This document shows positions 9,122 to 17,873 of a DNA stretch of 64,000 nucleotides, one piece after another. The translations under genes and the position numbers were made by a program. This DNA is from JABMQB01 sp963678235 (GTDB lineage Bacteria; Bacteroidota; Bacteroidia; Bacteroidales; Prolixibacteraceae). The DNA lies in NCBI GenBank assembly GCA_963678235.1, contig OY782766.1:2914001-2978000 (forward strand), given 5' to 3'. How positions within the stretch are numbered: position 1 is the first letter of the stretch; each line of letters starts with the position of its first letter. The notes beneath the pieces are model-generated. The model ran no database searches, had not been told where the DNA came from, and saw only the letters and a program-made list of their open reading frames with translations.

Positions 9122-10063
9122 ATGATCACCTTAACTCAACTTGAATACATTGTTGCCGTAGATACCTACCGCCATTTCGGCAAAGCTGCCGAACATTGTT
9201 TTATCACACAACCGACCCTTTCGATGCAAATAAAAAAGCTGGAAGAAGATTTGGAAGTTATCATTTTCGACCGCAGCAAACACCCGTTAATCCCCACCGA
9301 CATTGGTGAGCGGATTATTGCACAGGCCAGGGTTACCTTAAAACAATCGGAAGAGATCAATAATATAATAAAAGACCATAAAAACCAGGTATCGGGAATG
9401 ATCAGAATTGGAATTATCCCAACACTTGCTCCATATTTGCTGCCCCTTTTTATTGGCCACTATAAAAAGAAATACCCAAACATTTATATAAAAGTTGAAG
9501 AACAAACCACCGAAAATATCATCAAACTTCTCCATAAAGATTTAATTGATGTTGGAATATTGGTGACACCACTTGAAGAAGAGAAGATCAATGAAAAGCC
9601 AATTTTTTATGAGGAAATGTTGATATATGCCAATAAAGACCACCCTTTGCACAAAAAGAAGGAAATTAATGTGGAAGATATCGCAGTTCCTGAAATTTGG
9701 CTTTTGAGCGATGGACATTGTTTCAGGCACCAAATCGTGAATCTTTGTTCGTTCATGGGAACAGCAAATAGTGAATTGCCATTTTATTTCGAAGCAGGTT
9801 CATTAGAAACATTGATGAACATTGTTGACATGGAGGGAGGACTCACACTCATTCCCGAACTTGCAAAAAGCGGTATGTCGAAAGAAAGGCTGGCAAATGT
9901 AATCTCATTCAGCAATATTAAACCATTAAGGGAAGTCAGCCTGGTTTATTCGCGCCATTTTGCGAAACACAAACTTATCACATTGATGCACAGGGAAATA
10001 AAAGAAACCATCCCGAATTACATGCTCGATAATGAACGCGGAACAATTGTTAAATGGAGATAA
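9122..10063 (+). CDS. oxyR: Hydrogen-peroxide sensor regulator OxyR
   Basis: A 313-residue LysR-type regulator. Residues 1-60 are the winged helix-turn-helix (LTQLEYIVAVDTYRHFGKAAE...QPTLSMQIKKLEE). The effector domain has the redox pair in the phrase LLSDGHCFRHQIVNLC, with Cys200 and Cys209. These match the spacing and near-identical numbering of the sensing cysteines Cys199 and Cys208 of E. coli OxyR, so the peroxide-sensing disulfide switch is most likely conserved. The gene stands alone; no catalase or peroxiredoxin gene lies beside it in this window. Confidence 0.93.
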   Translation: MITLTQLEYIVAVDTYRHFGKAAEHCFITQPTLSMQIKKLEEDLEVIIFDRSKHPLIPTDIGERIIAQARVTLKQSEEINNIIKDHKNQVSGMIRIGIIPTLAPYLLPLFIGHYKKKYPNIYIKVEEQTTENIIKLLHKDLIDVGILVTPLEEEKINEKPIFYEEMLIYANKDHPLHKKKEINVEDIAVPEIWLLSDGHCFRHQIVNLCSFMGTANSELPFYFEAGSLETLMNIVDMEGGLTLIPELAKSGMSKERLANVISFSNIKPLREVSLVYSRHFAKHKLITLMHREIKETIPNYMLDNERGTIVKWR

Positions 10064-10209
10064 AAACACATTGCAGGCACAAATTTTTTCTGCAGAATGC
10101 ATTTTTTGTTTTGTAAGTCCAAAAAAAGGTATTTTATTTGCAACGCGAAATTAAAAAATCAGTTCACCGAAAATTCGTGTAAAAAGGAGTAAAAAAAAAC
10201 TTCAAAAAG

Positions 10210-10240
10210 TTTGGTGGCATTAAAAAATGATTTATTTTTG
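10210..10240 (+). promoter_or_regulatory. Bacteroidota-type promoter for tRNA-Glu/rpsT
   Basis: TTTG at 10210-10213 and TATTTTTG at 10233-10240, 19 bp apart, match the Bacteroidota primary sigma consensus (TTTG at about -33, TAnnTTTG at about -7). Transcription would start a few bases after 10244, about 25 bp before the tRNA. Confidence 0.65.
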
Positions 10241-10270
10241 CAGTCCCAAATTTAAGGGAAATTAAATAGG

Positions 10271-10342
10271 GGCCCGTTCGTCTAGGGGTTAGGACGCCAG
10301 GTTTTCATCCTGGTAGCAGGGGTTCGAATCCCCTACGGGCTA
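10271..10342 (+). tRNA. tRNA-Glu (anticodon TTC)
   Basis: A complete cloverleaf can be drawn. The 7-bp acceptor stem pairs GGCCCGT with ACGGGCT (one G-U pair at the end). The anticodon arm CCAGG-TTTTCAT-CCTGG has anticodon TTC, the T-arm is GGGGTTCGAATCCCC, and the discriminator base is A. CCA is not encoded. The rpsT gene starts 26 bp downstream, so the two are probably transcribed together. Confidence 0.96.
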
Positions 10343-10368
10343 CAAATTTTAGAAAGGAAAAATTAAAA

Positions 10369-10620
10369 ATGGCACATCATAAGTCAGCATTAAAAAGAAT
10401 TAGGCAAGACCAGAAGAAAAAAGTGCATAATAAATATTTTGCAAAAACTACTCGTAATGCCATCAGGGATTTAAGAAACGAATCTGATAAAGATGCAGCT
10501 TCAAAAAGATACCCTGAAGTTGTTTCTTTGATTGATAAACTTGCAAAAAAGAACATCATTCATAACAACAAAGCTTCTAACCTTAAATCTAAATTAGCTC
10601 TTCATATCAGCAAGCTATAA
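10369..10620 (+). CDS. rpsT: 30S ribosomal protein S20
   Basis: An 83-residue, strongly basic, all-helical protein beginning MAHHKSALKRIRQDQKKKVHNK, the signature of bacterial S20, which binds 16S rRNA early in small-subunit assembly. Length matches the family. It sits directly after tRNA-Glu and is followed by a hairpin terminator. Confidence 0.97.
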   Translation: MAHHKSALKRIRQDQKKKVHNKYFAKTTRNAIRDLRNESDKDAASKRYPEVVSLIDKLAKKNIIHNNKASNLKSKLALHISKL

Positions 10621-10642
10621 AGAGCATTTTAAAAGATATTTC

Positions 10643-10677
10643 AAGCCTCTTCAATTGATTTTGGAGAGGCTTTTTTG
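10643..10677 (+). terminator. Rho-independent terminator after rpsT
   Basis: AAGCCTCT at 10643-10650 pairs with AGAGGCTT at 10665-10672, and two more pairs (one of them G-T) extend the stem inward. The stem runs into a T tract (TTTTTT from 10671). It lies 22 bp after the rpsT stop. Confidence 0.85.
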
Positions 10678-10786
10678 TGCCCTGGATTCTTGCCACGTTT
10701 GATTCACATATTTTTTTCATATTTTATCGGTCCGAAGTTCCTATTGTCACACAATAATTAGTAAATTTAATGGCAAATTGGTTGTT

Positions 10787-11488
10787 GTGTCTGAATATAA
10801 AAAGCTTAATATAAAAGATTGGGCGGTTGAAGACAGGCCAAGGGAAAAGCTTCAAACCAATGGACCCAGGGCACTTTCTGATGCTGAATTAATTGCCATA
10901 CTTATTGGCTCAGGCAATGTTGAAGAATCGGCAGTTGAGCTTTCACGAAGGATTCTTAAATCCGCCAACAATAATATTGCTGAATTAAGCAAAATGGGCA
11001 TTGACAATTTAACAGCCTTTAATGGGATTGGAGAAGCCAAAGCAATCAATATTTTAGCGGCCCTGGAACTTGGGAAACGCCGAAAAGATGCCGATGTGTT
11101 TAAAAAAGATAAAATTACCTCAAGTAAAGATGTTGCTGATGTATTTATCCCACTTTTATCGGATCTTTCACACGAAGAATTTTGGATCCTGCTACTGAAC
11201 CGGGGAAATAAAATAATAGAGAAGCAGAGGATCAGCCAGGGGGGAATTGCAGGAACTGTAATAGATGTGAAAATGATTTTAAAACCTGCTATCGACAAGC
11301 TTGCCAGTTCAATCATATTGTGCCACAACCATCCGTCAGGAACATTAAGTGCTTCGGATGCCGACCTGCAGATAACTGGAAAAATAATGGCAGCAGCTAA
11401 AACAATGGATCTATCCGTACTGGACCACATAATAATTGGAAACGACAGCTACATTAGCCTGGCAGATGAAGGTTTGCTTGTACAATAG
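10787..11488 (+). CDS. radC: RadC-family JAB/MPN metalloprotein
   Basis: About 233 residues from GTG 10787, which gives VSEYKKLNIKDWAVEDRPREKL, the usual RadC N terminus; a TTG at 10778 is an alternative. The first part is a helix-hairpin-helix region (MGIDNLTAFNGIGEAKAINI). The C-terminal part carries the JAMM zinc motif CHNHPSGTLSASDAD (HxH...SxxD). RadC was named for a repair phenotype that was later withdrawn, and its biochemical role is unsettled. It stands alone here. Confidence 0.92.
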   Translation: MSEYKKLNIKDWAVEDRPREKLQTNGPRALSDAELIAILIGSGNVEESAVELSRRILKSANNNIAELSKMGIDNLTAFNGIGEAKAINILAALELGKRRKDADVFKKDKITSSKDVADVFIPLLSDLSHEEFWILLLNRGNKIIEKQRISQGGIAGTVIDVKMILKPAIDKLASSIILCHNHPSGTLSASDADLQITGKIMAAAKTMDLSVLDHIIIGNDSYISLADEGLLVQ

Positions 11489-11528
11489 ACAGTAAAATTT
11501 TATCAACTAATTCTTTAAATTAAGGGAT

Positions 11529-12851
11529 ATGCTACTCATTTATTCAGAAGAGGTTTCTCCACGTTTGGAGTATATTGCCAAATTAATTTTTGAAGATATT
11601 TTAAAAACCAAAGTCACTTTCACAACCAATTCGTCCGAATTTAAAAAATCGGAACTTCCGAAAATAAACTATTCTTTTGAAAAATTTGGGGATGAATTGT
11701 ATATTAAAGCTTCACGCCTATTGTATTGCAGGGTGGTTATTTATCCCGATTTTGGCAGTGTCCGGTACAAAGGTGAAAAATATTTCTTTGAAACCTCCAA
11801 AGACTCGGTTTTGCCATTCGACCCATTTGCTGCAGCATTTTTCGTGGTAACCAGGCAGGAAGAATACCTTGAAAAAAGAAAAGGAAAATATAAAAGATAT
11901 AACAGCCGTTGGAGTATTTTATCTAAAAACATGCTCCTCGAAAAGCCAGTGGTTAATATTTGGGCAAACCTATTGGCGCAGGAAATCACTAAGAAATACC
12001 CAACATTCGTTTTCCCGCAGCGGAAATTCGAATTTCAGATGAGTATTGACATTGACAATGCCTGGGCAATAAAAAACAAAGCACTTTGGCGACATGCTGC
12101 AAGTGGATTAAATAATCTTATAAAAGGAAAACAAAAGCTCAATAAAGAAAAAATTGATGTACTTCTGAAATCAAAGAAAGACCCCTACGACACCTATGAA
12201 TATTTAGACCAGATATTTAAAGGGAAAGAAGATAAGGTACTGTTTTTCTTCCTTCTTGGCGATTATGCAAAACACGATAAAAACATTTCGCACAGAAACA
12301 AAGAACTCCGAAAACTTATTCAACAGACACATAAAAAATACAAAGTCGGAATACATCCTTCTTTTTATTCATCAAAAAAAGGGAACAGCTATAAAATTGC
12401 AAAAGAGAAAACGCGCCTTGAACGCATTATTGGTGAAAAAGTAATCAGGAGCCGGCAACACTACTTACGGTTAAGATTCCCAACTACCTACCGAAGGTTA
12501 ATAAAACACGGAATTGAAGAGGATTACACCATGGGTTACGCAAATAGGATAGGATTTCGGGCAGGCATTTGCACGCCATTTTATTTTTACGACCTAAAAA
12601 AAGAAAAAGCAACTTCACTCCGGATTCATCCTTTTCAGGTGATGGATGTAACATTAAAAGATTATATGGGGCTCACTCCAGAAGAATCAAAAGAAGCAAT
12701 CAGGAAACTTATGTTGGAAGTAAAAAAAGTTGGTGGTACTTTTACAGCTTTATGGCACAACGAAACATTGGGCGAAGACAAAAGATGGAAGGGGTTTAGG
12801 GAAGTGTTTGAGTTTATGAATGAATTGGGCGTAAAGCTGGAGAACGAATAA
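11529..12851 (+). CDS. Polysaccharide deacetylase-family protein (DUF7033-like)
   Basis: A 440-residue cytosolic-looking protein. The N-terminal about 150 residues (LLIYSEEVSPRLEYIAKLIFEDIL...) resemble the DUF7033 domain that precedes NodB-like deacetylase domains in Bacteroidota. The C-terminal part has FQMSIDIDNAWA, a likely metal-site DxD, then VGIHPSFYSS and SRQHYLRLRFPTTYR, matching the HxxxS and arginine motifs of carbohydrate esterase family 4. It starts a tightly packed run: the next gene begins at the base after its stop. It probably acts on a surface glycan or its precursor; the substrate is unknown. Confidence 0.75.
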   Translation: MLLIYSEEVSPRLEYIAKLIFEDILKTKVTFTTNSSEFKKSELPKINYSFEKFGDELYIKASRLLYCRVVIYPDFGSVRYKGEKYFFETSKDSVLPFDPFAAAFFVVTRQEEYLEKRKGKYKRYNSRWSILSKNMLLEKPVVNIWANLLAQEITKKYPTFVFPQRKFEFQMSIDIDNAWAIKNKALWRHAASGLNNLIKGKQKLNKEKIDVLLKSKKDPYDTYEYLDQIFKGKEDKVLFFFLLGDYAKHDKNISHRNKELRKLIQQTHKKYKVGIHPSFYSSKKGNSYKIAKEKTRLERIIGEKVIRSRQHYLRLRFPTTYRRLIKHGIEEDYTMGYANRIGFRAGICTPFYFYDLKKEKATSLRIHPFQVMDVTLKDYMGLTPEESKEAIRKLMLEVKKVGGTFTALWHNETLGEDKRWKGFREVFEFMNELGVKLENE

Positions 12852-13757
12852 ATGACGGAAATAACATTTACTAAAAACAAAGATATTAACACCCAAAAAT
12901 GGGACAACTGTATTGAACAAGCTGCAAACCGGAAAATATATGCTTTATCATGGTATCTTGATATTGTTGCCGAAAACTGGGACGCGCTTATTTTTGGAGA
13001 CTATGAATTTGTAATGCCCATTCCGAATAATAAGAAATTTGGAATTCCATATATTATCCAGCCTCCATATTGCCAACAATTGGGCATTTTCCCAAAAGCT
13101 ACTGAAGAAATTCAAGAGGAGTTTATGAAACAAGTGACCAAACGTTTCAAATACATTCATTATTTTTTTAATGCCGCTTACGATCTCTTGCCCAATTCAG
13201 CATTCACACTATTGAATAGGACAAATTTGGTGCTTCCGCTAATCCAGGATTATATATCCATAGCAAATGAATTCACGAAACATACGAAACGAAACCTGAA
13301 AGTAGCTAAAACGGCAAAAGTTGAAGTTGTCAAAGGACTTCGCGCCGATGAATATATGAAAATCAAAAAAGAGAATCTCAAAACAAAAGCATCTGACAAA
13401 GCTTTGCAAAAACTCTATTTGCTGATAAACAATACTATAACATCGGGAAGGGGTACTATTTATGGTGCATACTCCGATGTAAACAATCTGTGTTCTGCAG
13501 CTTTTATCCTCTTCGATGGAAACCGGGTTTATTACCTAAATGCATTCTCAACTGATGAGGGACGTGAAAACAGGGCAATGTATGCCATTGTGGATTCAAT
13601 AATAAAAGAATTTGCCGGATCGGGTAGGATTCTTGATTTTGAAGGATCAATGGTTGAAGGTGTAGCCAGGTTTTATAAGGGATTTGGTGCATTACAGGAA
13701 AAATACTTCTATATAAAATGGAATAAACTTCCTATAATCAAAAGTTTTATGAAGTAA
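12852..13757 (+). CDS. GNAT/FemAB-like acyltransferase
   Basis: A 301-residue protein whose start codon follows the previous stop directly. The fold appears to be a tandem GNAT (FemAB-like). The C-terminal half has YYLNAFSTDEGRENRAMYAIVDSIIKEFAGSGRILDFEGSM split over two conserved blocks, and SGRGTIYGAYSDVNNLCSAAFILF before it, as seen in peptidoglycan or lipid-A-type acyltransferases and in glycan-cluster GNATs. Its position between two deacetylase genes suggests that it acylates the same glycan. The family call is moderate and the substrate unknown. Confidence 0.6.
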   Translation: MTEITFTKNKDINTQKWDNCIEQAANRKIYALSWYLDIVAENWDALIFGDYEFVMPIPNNKKFGIPYIIQPPYCQQLGIFPKATEEIQEEFMKQVTKRFKYIHYFFNAAYDLLPNSAFTLLNRTNLVLPLIQDYISIANEFTKHTKRNLKVAKTAKVEVVKGLRADEYMKIKKENLKTKASDKALQKLYLLINNTITSGRGTIYGAYSDVNNLCSAAFILFDGNRVYYLNAFSTDEGRENRAMYAIVDSIIKEFAGSGRILDFEGSMVEGVARFYKGFGALQEKYFYIKWNKLPIIKSFMK

Positions 13758-13763
13758 TTGGCT

Positions 13764-14789
13764 ATGAATAGGAAAGGAATAAAAACACTTGCTTACCATC
13801 TACTCCAACCTTTTTCCCTGAATTTTCTGCGGCGAATCTCAGGTGAAAACTTTATCTTCCCTTTTTACCATTTGGTTTCCGATTCAAACCCGGGACATGT
13901 TAAAAACCTTTATCCAATCGTAACAGAAAAGCAGTTTTTATCCGACATTGAATTTCTTTTAAAGTATTACGAACCTGCAACAATAATTGATGTACTGGAC
14001 TTTGTGCAATGCGGTAAAAAATCGAGAAAACCGATGTTTTTACTAAGTTTTGACGATGGAATGCGGGAATGTTACGATGTCATTTACCCGATTCTTAAAC
14101 AGAAAGGGATACAGGCAGCTTTTTTTATCAACCCACCCTTTGTGGATAATAAGGAAATGTTCTATAAACATAAAATTAGCCTCTTAATCGATGCGGTTCA
14201 TATCTGCGGGCAACAAGAACTTAAGGGGATTTCAAATGTATTTGAGCGTTCATGCCCAAGTATTAAATCCGTAATCAATGAACTAAAAGCATTGGCCTAT
14301 AATGATATTCATAAAATAGACCAAATAGCCCGGATTTGTTCGGTTAACTTCGATTCATATCTTGAGAAAGAGCAACCTTATATGACCACTGCCCAAATTA
14401 AAGAAATGCAATCAGACGATTTTATTATAGGTTCGCACGGACTGAACCATAAAAGGTTCTCCACTCTGACAGATGAAGAAATGAAATACGAAGTTGGGCA
14501 AAGTGTGGACTATCTCAAATCAAAGTTTCCCGGAAAAGTCCAAACCTTTGCATTTCCATTTACCGATGACCTGGTACCCTCAAGTTTCTTTGATTTTTTA
14601 TACAATGAAATAAATCTGGACATAACATTCGGAACGGCGGGCATTAAAAAAGATTTGCAAAAAAAACACATACAACGAATCCCTATGGAAGTTGAAAAAA
14701 GGAATGCAAATCAGATTTTACGTGCCGAATATTCATATTTTTTTCTGAAAAGCTTAGTAAATAAGAATACAATTATCCGAAGTAATTAA
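13764..14789 (+). CDS. NodB-type polysaccharide deacetylase
   Basis: About 341 residues from ATG 13764, 6 bp after the previous stop; the in-frame TTG at 13758 is less likely. It carries the CE4 motifs FLLSFDDGMRECYDVIYPIL (metal-binding Asp pair) and IIGSHGLNHKRFSTL (HxxxR/H-type metal histidines), then FAFPF. It would remove N- or O-acetyl groups from a polysaccharide. It is the third gene of the run with the DUF7033-like and GNAT genes and converges with the sulfotransferase gene, overlapping it by 4 bp. Confidence 0.8.
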   Translation: MNRKGIKTLAYHLLQPFSLNFLRRISGENFIFPFYHLVSDSNPGHVKNLYPIVTEKQFLSDIEFLLKYYEPATIIDVLDFVQCGKKSRKPMFLLSFDDGMRECYDVIYPILKQKGIQAAFFINPPFVDNKEMFYKHKISLLIDAVHICGQQELKGISNVFERSCPSIKSVINELKALAYNDIHKIDQIARICSVNFDSYLEKEQPYMTTAQIKEMQSDDFIIGSHGLNHKRFSTLTDEEMKYEVGQSVDYLKSKFPGKVQTFAFPFTDDLVPSSFFDFLYNEINLDITFGTAGIKKDLQKKHIQRIPMEVEKRNANQILRAEYSYFFLKSLVNKNTIIRSN

Positions 14790-15682
14790 TCAAACCATTT
14801 CGAAAAATCCCGGTCTATCAGATTTTGAAGCTGTATTATGTCTTTACGATAGAAGTTTTTTAAATAATTTCTGGTTTCAGGCTTCATTTCAGACTTTATC
14901 ATCTGTTTCTCTCCTGTAAATCTACTTTTCAAAAATGAAACTAATTTTGCAGGAATAAATATCTTCAAAAGTTTAATAAATTTCCTGGCAGATTCGATTT
15001 GATATAAAACTTGTGATTTAGGATCGCCCGACACATTATATTTATACCTGGTATCAAATTCAAAAGTGGAATCAACGTTAATAAATTCGCAAAGATCCTT
15101 TAACAATTGAGGAGTATTTTCTTTTAAGTCTTCATAAAGAAAAACCTTTACTTCGTTAAAGTTTTCCAAATATTGTTTTACTTGTTTATAGTATAAACCA
15201 GAGTTTTTATATTGCCATGACCACAACCATTTTTTTATTTTCCTGTTTTCTTCTTCTTGCAAAGCATCTTCAAATGAAAGAGTTTCACGTTTGTCTCGCT
15301 TAAAATGGGAATAACTGGAATATGCTCTTTCAATCGGAGACCTTAAAATCACAATAATTTTTACATTATGCCCTAATTTTGATTTAATTAGTGGTATACA
15401 TTCTGAATAAAAATAAAGATATTCAGGGGAAATATCTCCAATTGCCTTTTCTTTTGAATAATCTTTAAAAAACGACAAATACCTATCAAAATCTTTTGGG
15501 ATAGAATTTCTTATAGATTCATCTCCCGGGCCATTAAAACAATCTGACATTTGAGAGAAATAACGACCTTCTTTTTGTATTTTTGAAAGAAATATATCAG
15601 GATGCTGTTGTAAATAATGGTAAATTGAAGTTGTTCCACTTTTAGAAGCCCCAATTATGAGAAAGTTTGGACGTATTGTCAT
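14786..15682 (-). CDS. PAPS-dependent sulfotransferase
   Basis: A 298-residue protein. The 5'-phosphosulfate loop is GASKSGTTSIYHYLQQHPDI near residue 11 and the 3'-phosphate motif is IVILRSPIERAYSSYSHF near residue 105, the two hallmarks of carbohydrate O/N-sulfotransferases. It transfers sulfate from PAPS to a sugar hydroxyl or amine. Next to two deacetylases and an acyltransferase it suggests a sulfated surface glycan. Its 3' end overlaps the convergent deacetylase gene by 4 bp. Confidence 0.85.
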   Translation of the reverse strand: MTIRPNFLIIGASKSGTTSIYHYLQQHPDIFLSKIQKEGRYFSQMSDCFNGPGDESIRNSIPKDFDRYLSFFKDYSKEKAIGDISPEYLYFYSECIPLIKSKLGHNVKIIVILRSPIERAYSSYSHFKRDKRETLSFEDALQEEENRKIKKWLWSWQYKNSGLYYKQVKQYLENFNEVKVFLYEDLKENTPQLLKDLCEFINVDSTFEFDTRYKYNVSGDPKSQVLYQIESARKFIKLLKIFIPAKLVSFLKSRFTGEKQMIKSEMKPETRNYLKNFYRKDIIQLQNLIDRDFSKWFD

Positions 15683-15758
15683 TTTTATGCTTTGATAATT
15701 AATAGTTTTAAGACCGAAATTAACAGAATATTTAATAATAAGCTTGTAAAAAATAAAA

Positions 15759-16421
15759 ATGGAAGTTAAGATATTAGGGAATAAGCATTCAATAATGGAT
15801 CAATACCTTGCCGAGTTAAGGGATGTGGATATCCAAAAAGATCCATTAAGGTTCCGACAGAATTTAAATCGGCTTGGGCAAATTTTTGCATACGAAATCA
15901 GCAAAGAACTTGAATTTAATGAACTCGAAGTGCAAACCCCTCTGGGCATTGCAAACGTTCCATTGCTCAAACAACAACCAGTACTGGCGACCATTCTAAG
16001 GGCAGGGCTCCCGTTACATCAGGGCCTTCTGAATATATTTGACCGGGCTGAGAATTGCTTTATATCGGCGTTTCGTAAATACAACAACAATGGAGGCTTC
16101 GACATTGAATTTGAGTATATGTCGTCCCCATCAGTCGACGGAAAAGTAGTGATTGTTTCTGATCCGATGCTTGCTTCCGGACTTTCCATGGAAATTGGCT
16201 ATCGTGCCTTATTCTCAAAAGGAACGCCATGCCATGTACATCTGGTTTCGGTTATTTCAAGCCAACAGGGCGTTGACTATATTAAAAGTGCAATAAAAGA
16301 TACAAATGTGACCTTGTGGTTGGGTGCAGTTGATGCCGAAATGACCCCAAAATCGTACATTGTACCGGGTCTTGGCGATGCCGGGGATCTTGCATACGGA
16401 GAAAAAATAGACTCAAAATAA
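15759..16421 (+). CDS. upp: Uracil phosphoribosyltransferase
   Basis: A 220-residue enzyme that makes UMP from uracil and PRPP. The PRPP loop reads VIVSDPMLASGLSM, the N-terminal half has ATILRAGLPLHQGLLNIFD, and the C-terminal uracil-binding loop is YIVPGLGDAGDLAYGE, all characteristic of Upp. It is a single gene ending at a shared hairpin with the convergent flavoprotein gene. Confidence 0.92.
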   Translation: MEVKILGNKHSIMDQYLAELRDVDIQKDPLRFRQNLNRLGQIFAYEISKELEFNELEVQTPLGIANVPLLKQQPVLATILRAGLPLHQGLLNIFDRAENCFISAFRKYNNNGGFDIEFEYMSSPSVDGKVVIVSDPMLASGLSMEIGYRALFSKGTPCHVHLVSVISSQQGVDYIKSAIKDTNVTLWLGAVDAEMTPKSYIVPGLGDAGDLAYGEKIDSK

Positions 16422-16432
16422 AGGCACTAAAA

Positions 16433-16469
16433 AAGGATTGAAAATCTTTTAAAAAAGAATTCAATCCTT
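16433..16469 (-). terminator. Hairpin terminator between convergent genes
   Basis: AAGGATTGAA (16433-16442) and TTCAATCCTT (16460-16469) form a perfect 10-bp stem. Read on the minus strand it is followed by a run of six T, so it best terminates the flavoprotein gene. It may also serve upp in the other direction. Confidence 0.8.
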
Positions 16470-16522
16470 CAAACTTCGTTTTAAGTAATTATTGAGTATA
16501 CCTGTTAAAGGGGAGCAGTGGA

Positions 16523-17203
16523 TTAAAAATAAACTTCACAGTTTATTTCATCCCTACCAAATCCTTTTGCTTTTAAAATTTCCATGGCATCAAAAATCAT
16601 GTCGCTATTGCCACAGAGATAAAAGATGGTGTCTTTATCAAATTCTGTTTGCTGCAGGTAATCCGTTAATCGTCCGGCAAAATTACCTTTAGCATCACGA
16701 GAAGTACAAACCACATAGTTATCCTTATGGTAATCTTCTTTACCATAACTTTCTTTATAGTACCTGACCCCGTGGATAAGCTGATAGTCAATTTCTGGGT
16801 AAGACTTAATCATGCTATGGAATGGGGCTACCCCGGTACCACTTGCCAAAAAAACATGCTTGCTGTTATTTTTGTGCTTTTCTTCAATCCCAAATTTACC
16901 AAAAGGTCCATGAACTTCAACCATATCCCCTTTTTTCAAAGTTTTAAGTTTTGGTGAGAAATACCCACCTTCCACTTCTTTTACAAGAACTTCAAAAAAA
17001 TCATCATTTTCACCGCTATATATGGAATATTCCCTGCTTTGGTAATCCCCTTTTATTGCCAGTGTGATATGCTGTCCTGCCTGAAATGAAAAACGACTTT
17101 TGGGCAATCGAATAATAAATGTTTCGGGAGTTAAATATTGTACTTCTTTAACTGTATAATAGTTGGTGTCAACCGTAATATTTTCGTTCATTATAAAACT
17201 CAT
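16523..17203 (-). CDS. Ferredoxin-NADP reductase-like flavoprotein
   Basis: About 226 residues from Met at 17203 (or 222 from Met at 17191); a longer frame to 17287 reads through non-coding-looking sequence. The FAD-binding domain has YSIYSGEN (as RxYS/T, here REYSIYS) and the phosphate loop GGYFSPKLKTLKKGD. The NAD(P) domain starts at VFLASGTGVAPFHSMI and ends with FYLCGNSDMIFDAMEIL and the C-terminal EVYF. There is no iron-sulfur motif, so it is a stand-alone reductase module. The electron acceptor is unknown; the flavodoxin gene divergently placed next to it is a plausible partner. Confidence 0.85.
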   Translation of the reverse strand: MSFIMNENITVDTNYYTVKEVQYLTPETFIIRLPKSRFSFQAGQHITLAIKGDYQSREYSIYSGENDDFFEVLVKEVEGGYFSPKLKTLKKGDMVEVHGPFGKFGIEEKHKNNSKHVFLASGTGVAPFHSMIKSYPEIDYQLIHGVRYYKESYGKEDYHKDNYVVCTSRDAKGNFAGRLTDYLQQTEFDKDTIFYLCGNSDMIFDAMEILKAKGFGRDEINCEVYF

Positions 17204-17236
17204 ATTCTTAGTATTTGATGCAAATATATGTATTTT

Positions 17237-17252
17237 AAGACAATTTTGTCTT
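17237..17252. promoter_or_regulatory. 7-2-7 palindrome between divergent redox genes
   Basis: AAGACAATTTTGTCTT is a perfect inverted repeat (AAGACAA, TT, TTGTCTT). It lies 34 bp upstream of the flavoprotein start and 112 bp upstream of the flavodoxin start, where a dimeric regulator could control one or both. No regulator can be named. Confidence 0.4.
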
Positions 17253-17364
17253 TTATTTGTTCGGCACTCGCCGATATTAATAGTCATTTAACCTATAAAA
17301 TTCAAAAATGTTTACAATAAGTATGTAGTTTTATAGAGAAAAGCCACAGAAAATAATTTAAACT

Positions 17365-17868
17365 ATGAAAACATTAATTACCTACGCAACGACCCACGGT
17401 TGTACTGAAAACGCCGCAAAAGAGTTAAAAGAAAGAATTGGGGGAGATACCTCTATTGTTGATTTAAAAAAGAATCCAAATCCTTCCATTGATGAATTTG
17501 ACCGAGTGATTATCGGGGGATCAATTTATGCCGGAAAAATCCAAAAAAGTGTCAATGAATTCACAAAAAAGAACCTTGAGACATTAAAGCAAAAAGAGAT
17601 TGGACTTTTTATTTGCTGCATGTATGAAGGTCAGGTTGCCCAGGAACAACTAAAAAATGCATTCCCTGAAGAACTACATGAAATTGCGAAAGACGAGGCC
17701 GTTTTTGGAGGTGCATTTGATTTCAAAAAGATGAAGTTTTTTGAAAAAATGATTGTCAAGAAAGTAGCAAAAGTAAAAGAAGATGTAAGCAATGTGGATC
17801 ACGAAAAGATTTACAGCTTTGCATTCCAAATGAATAAGGTTTTTAATCCTTTTTTATTTCTTGCTTAG
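17365..17868 (+). CDS. Flavodoxin-domain protein (HemG-like)
   Basis: A 167-residue FMN-binding protein. The phosphate loop TYATTHGCTENAAKEL is at residues 6-21. The second FMN loop IGGSIYAGKIQKSVNEF and the third ICCMYEGQ match the flavodoxin domain of HemG-like menaquinone-dependent protoporphyrinogen dehydrogenases. It could act in heme synthesis or as an electron carrier. It is divergent from the ferredoxin-reductase-like gene across a region holding a palindrome, so the two may work together. Which of these roles it has is not settled by the sequence. Confidence 0.75.
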   Translation: MKTLITYATTHGCTENAAKELKERIGGDTSIVDLKKNPNPSIDEFDRVIIGGSIYAGKIQKSVNEFTKKNLETLKQKEIGLFICCMYEGQVAQEQLKNAFPEELHEIAKDEAVFGGAFDFKKMKFFEKMIVKKVAKVKEDVSNVDHEKIYSFAFQMNKVFNPFLFLA

Positions 17869-17873
17869 TAATT

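Noticed and set aside
10852..11430. 192-codon minus-strand open frame over radC
   Set aside because: It is a shadow of the RadC frame; RadC has its motifs intact.
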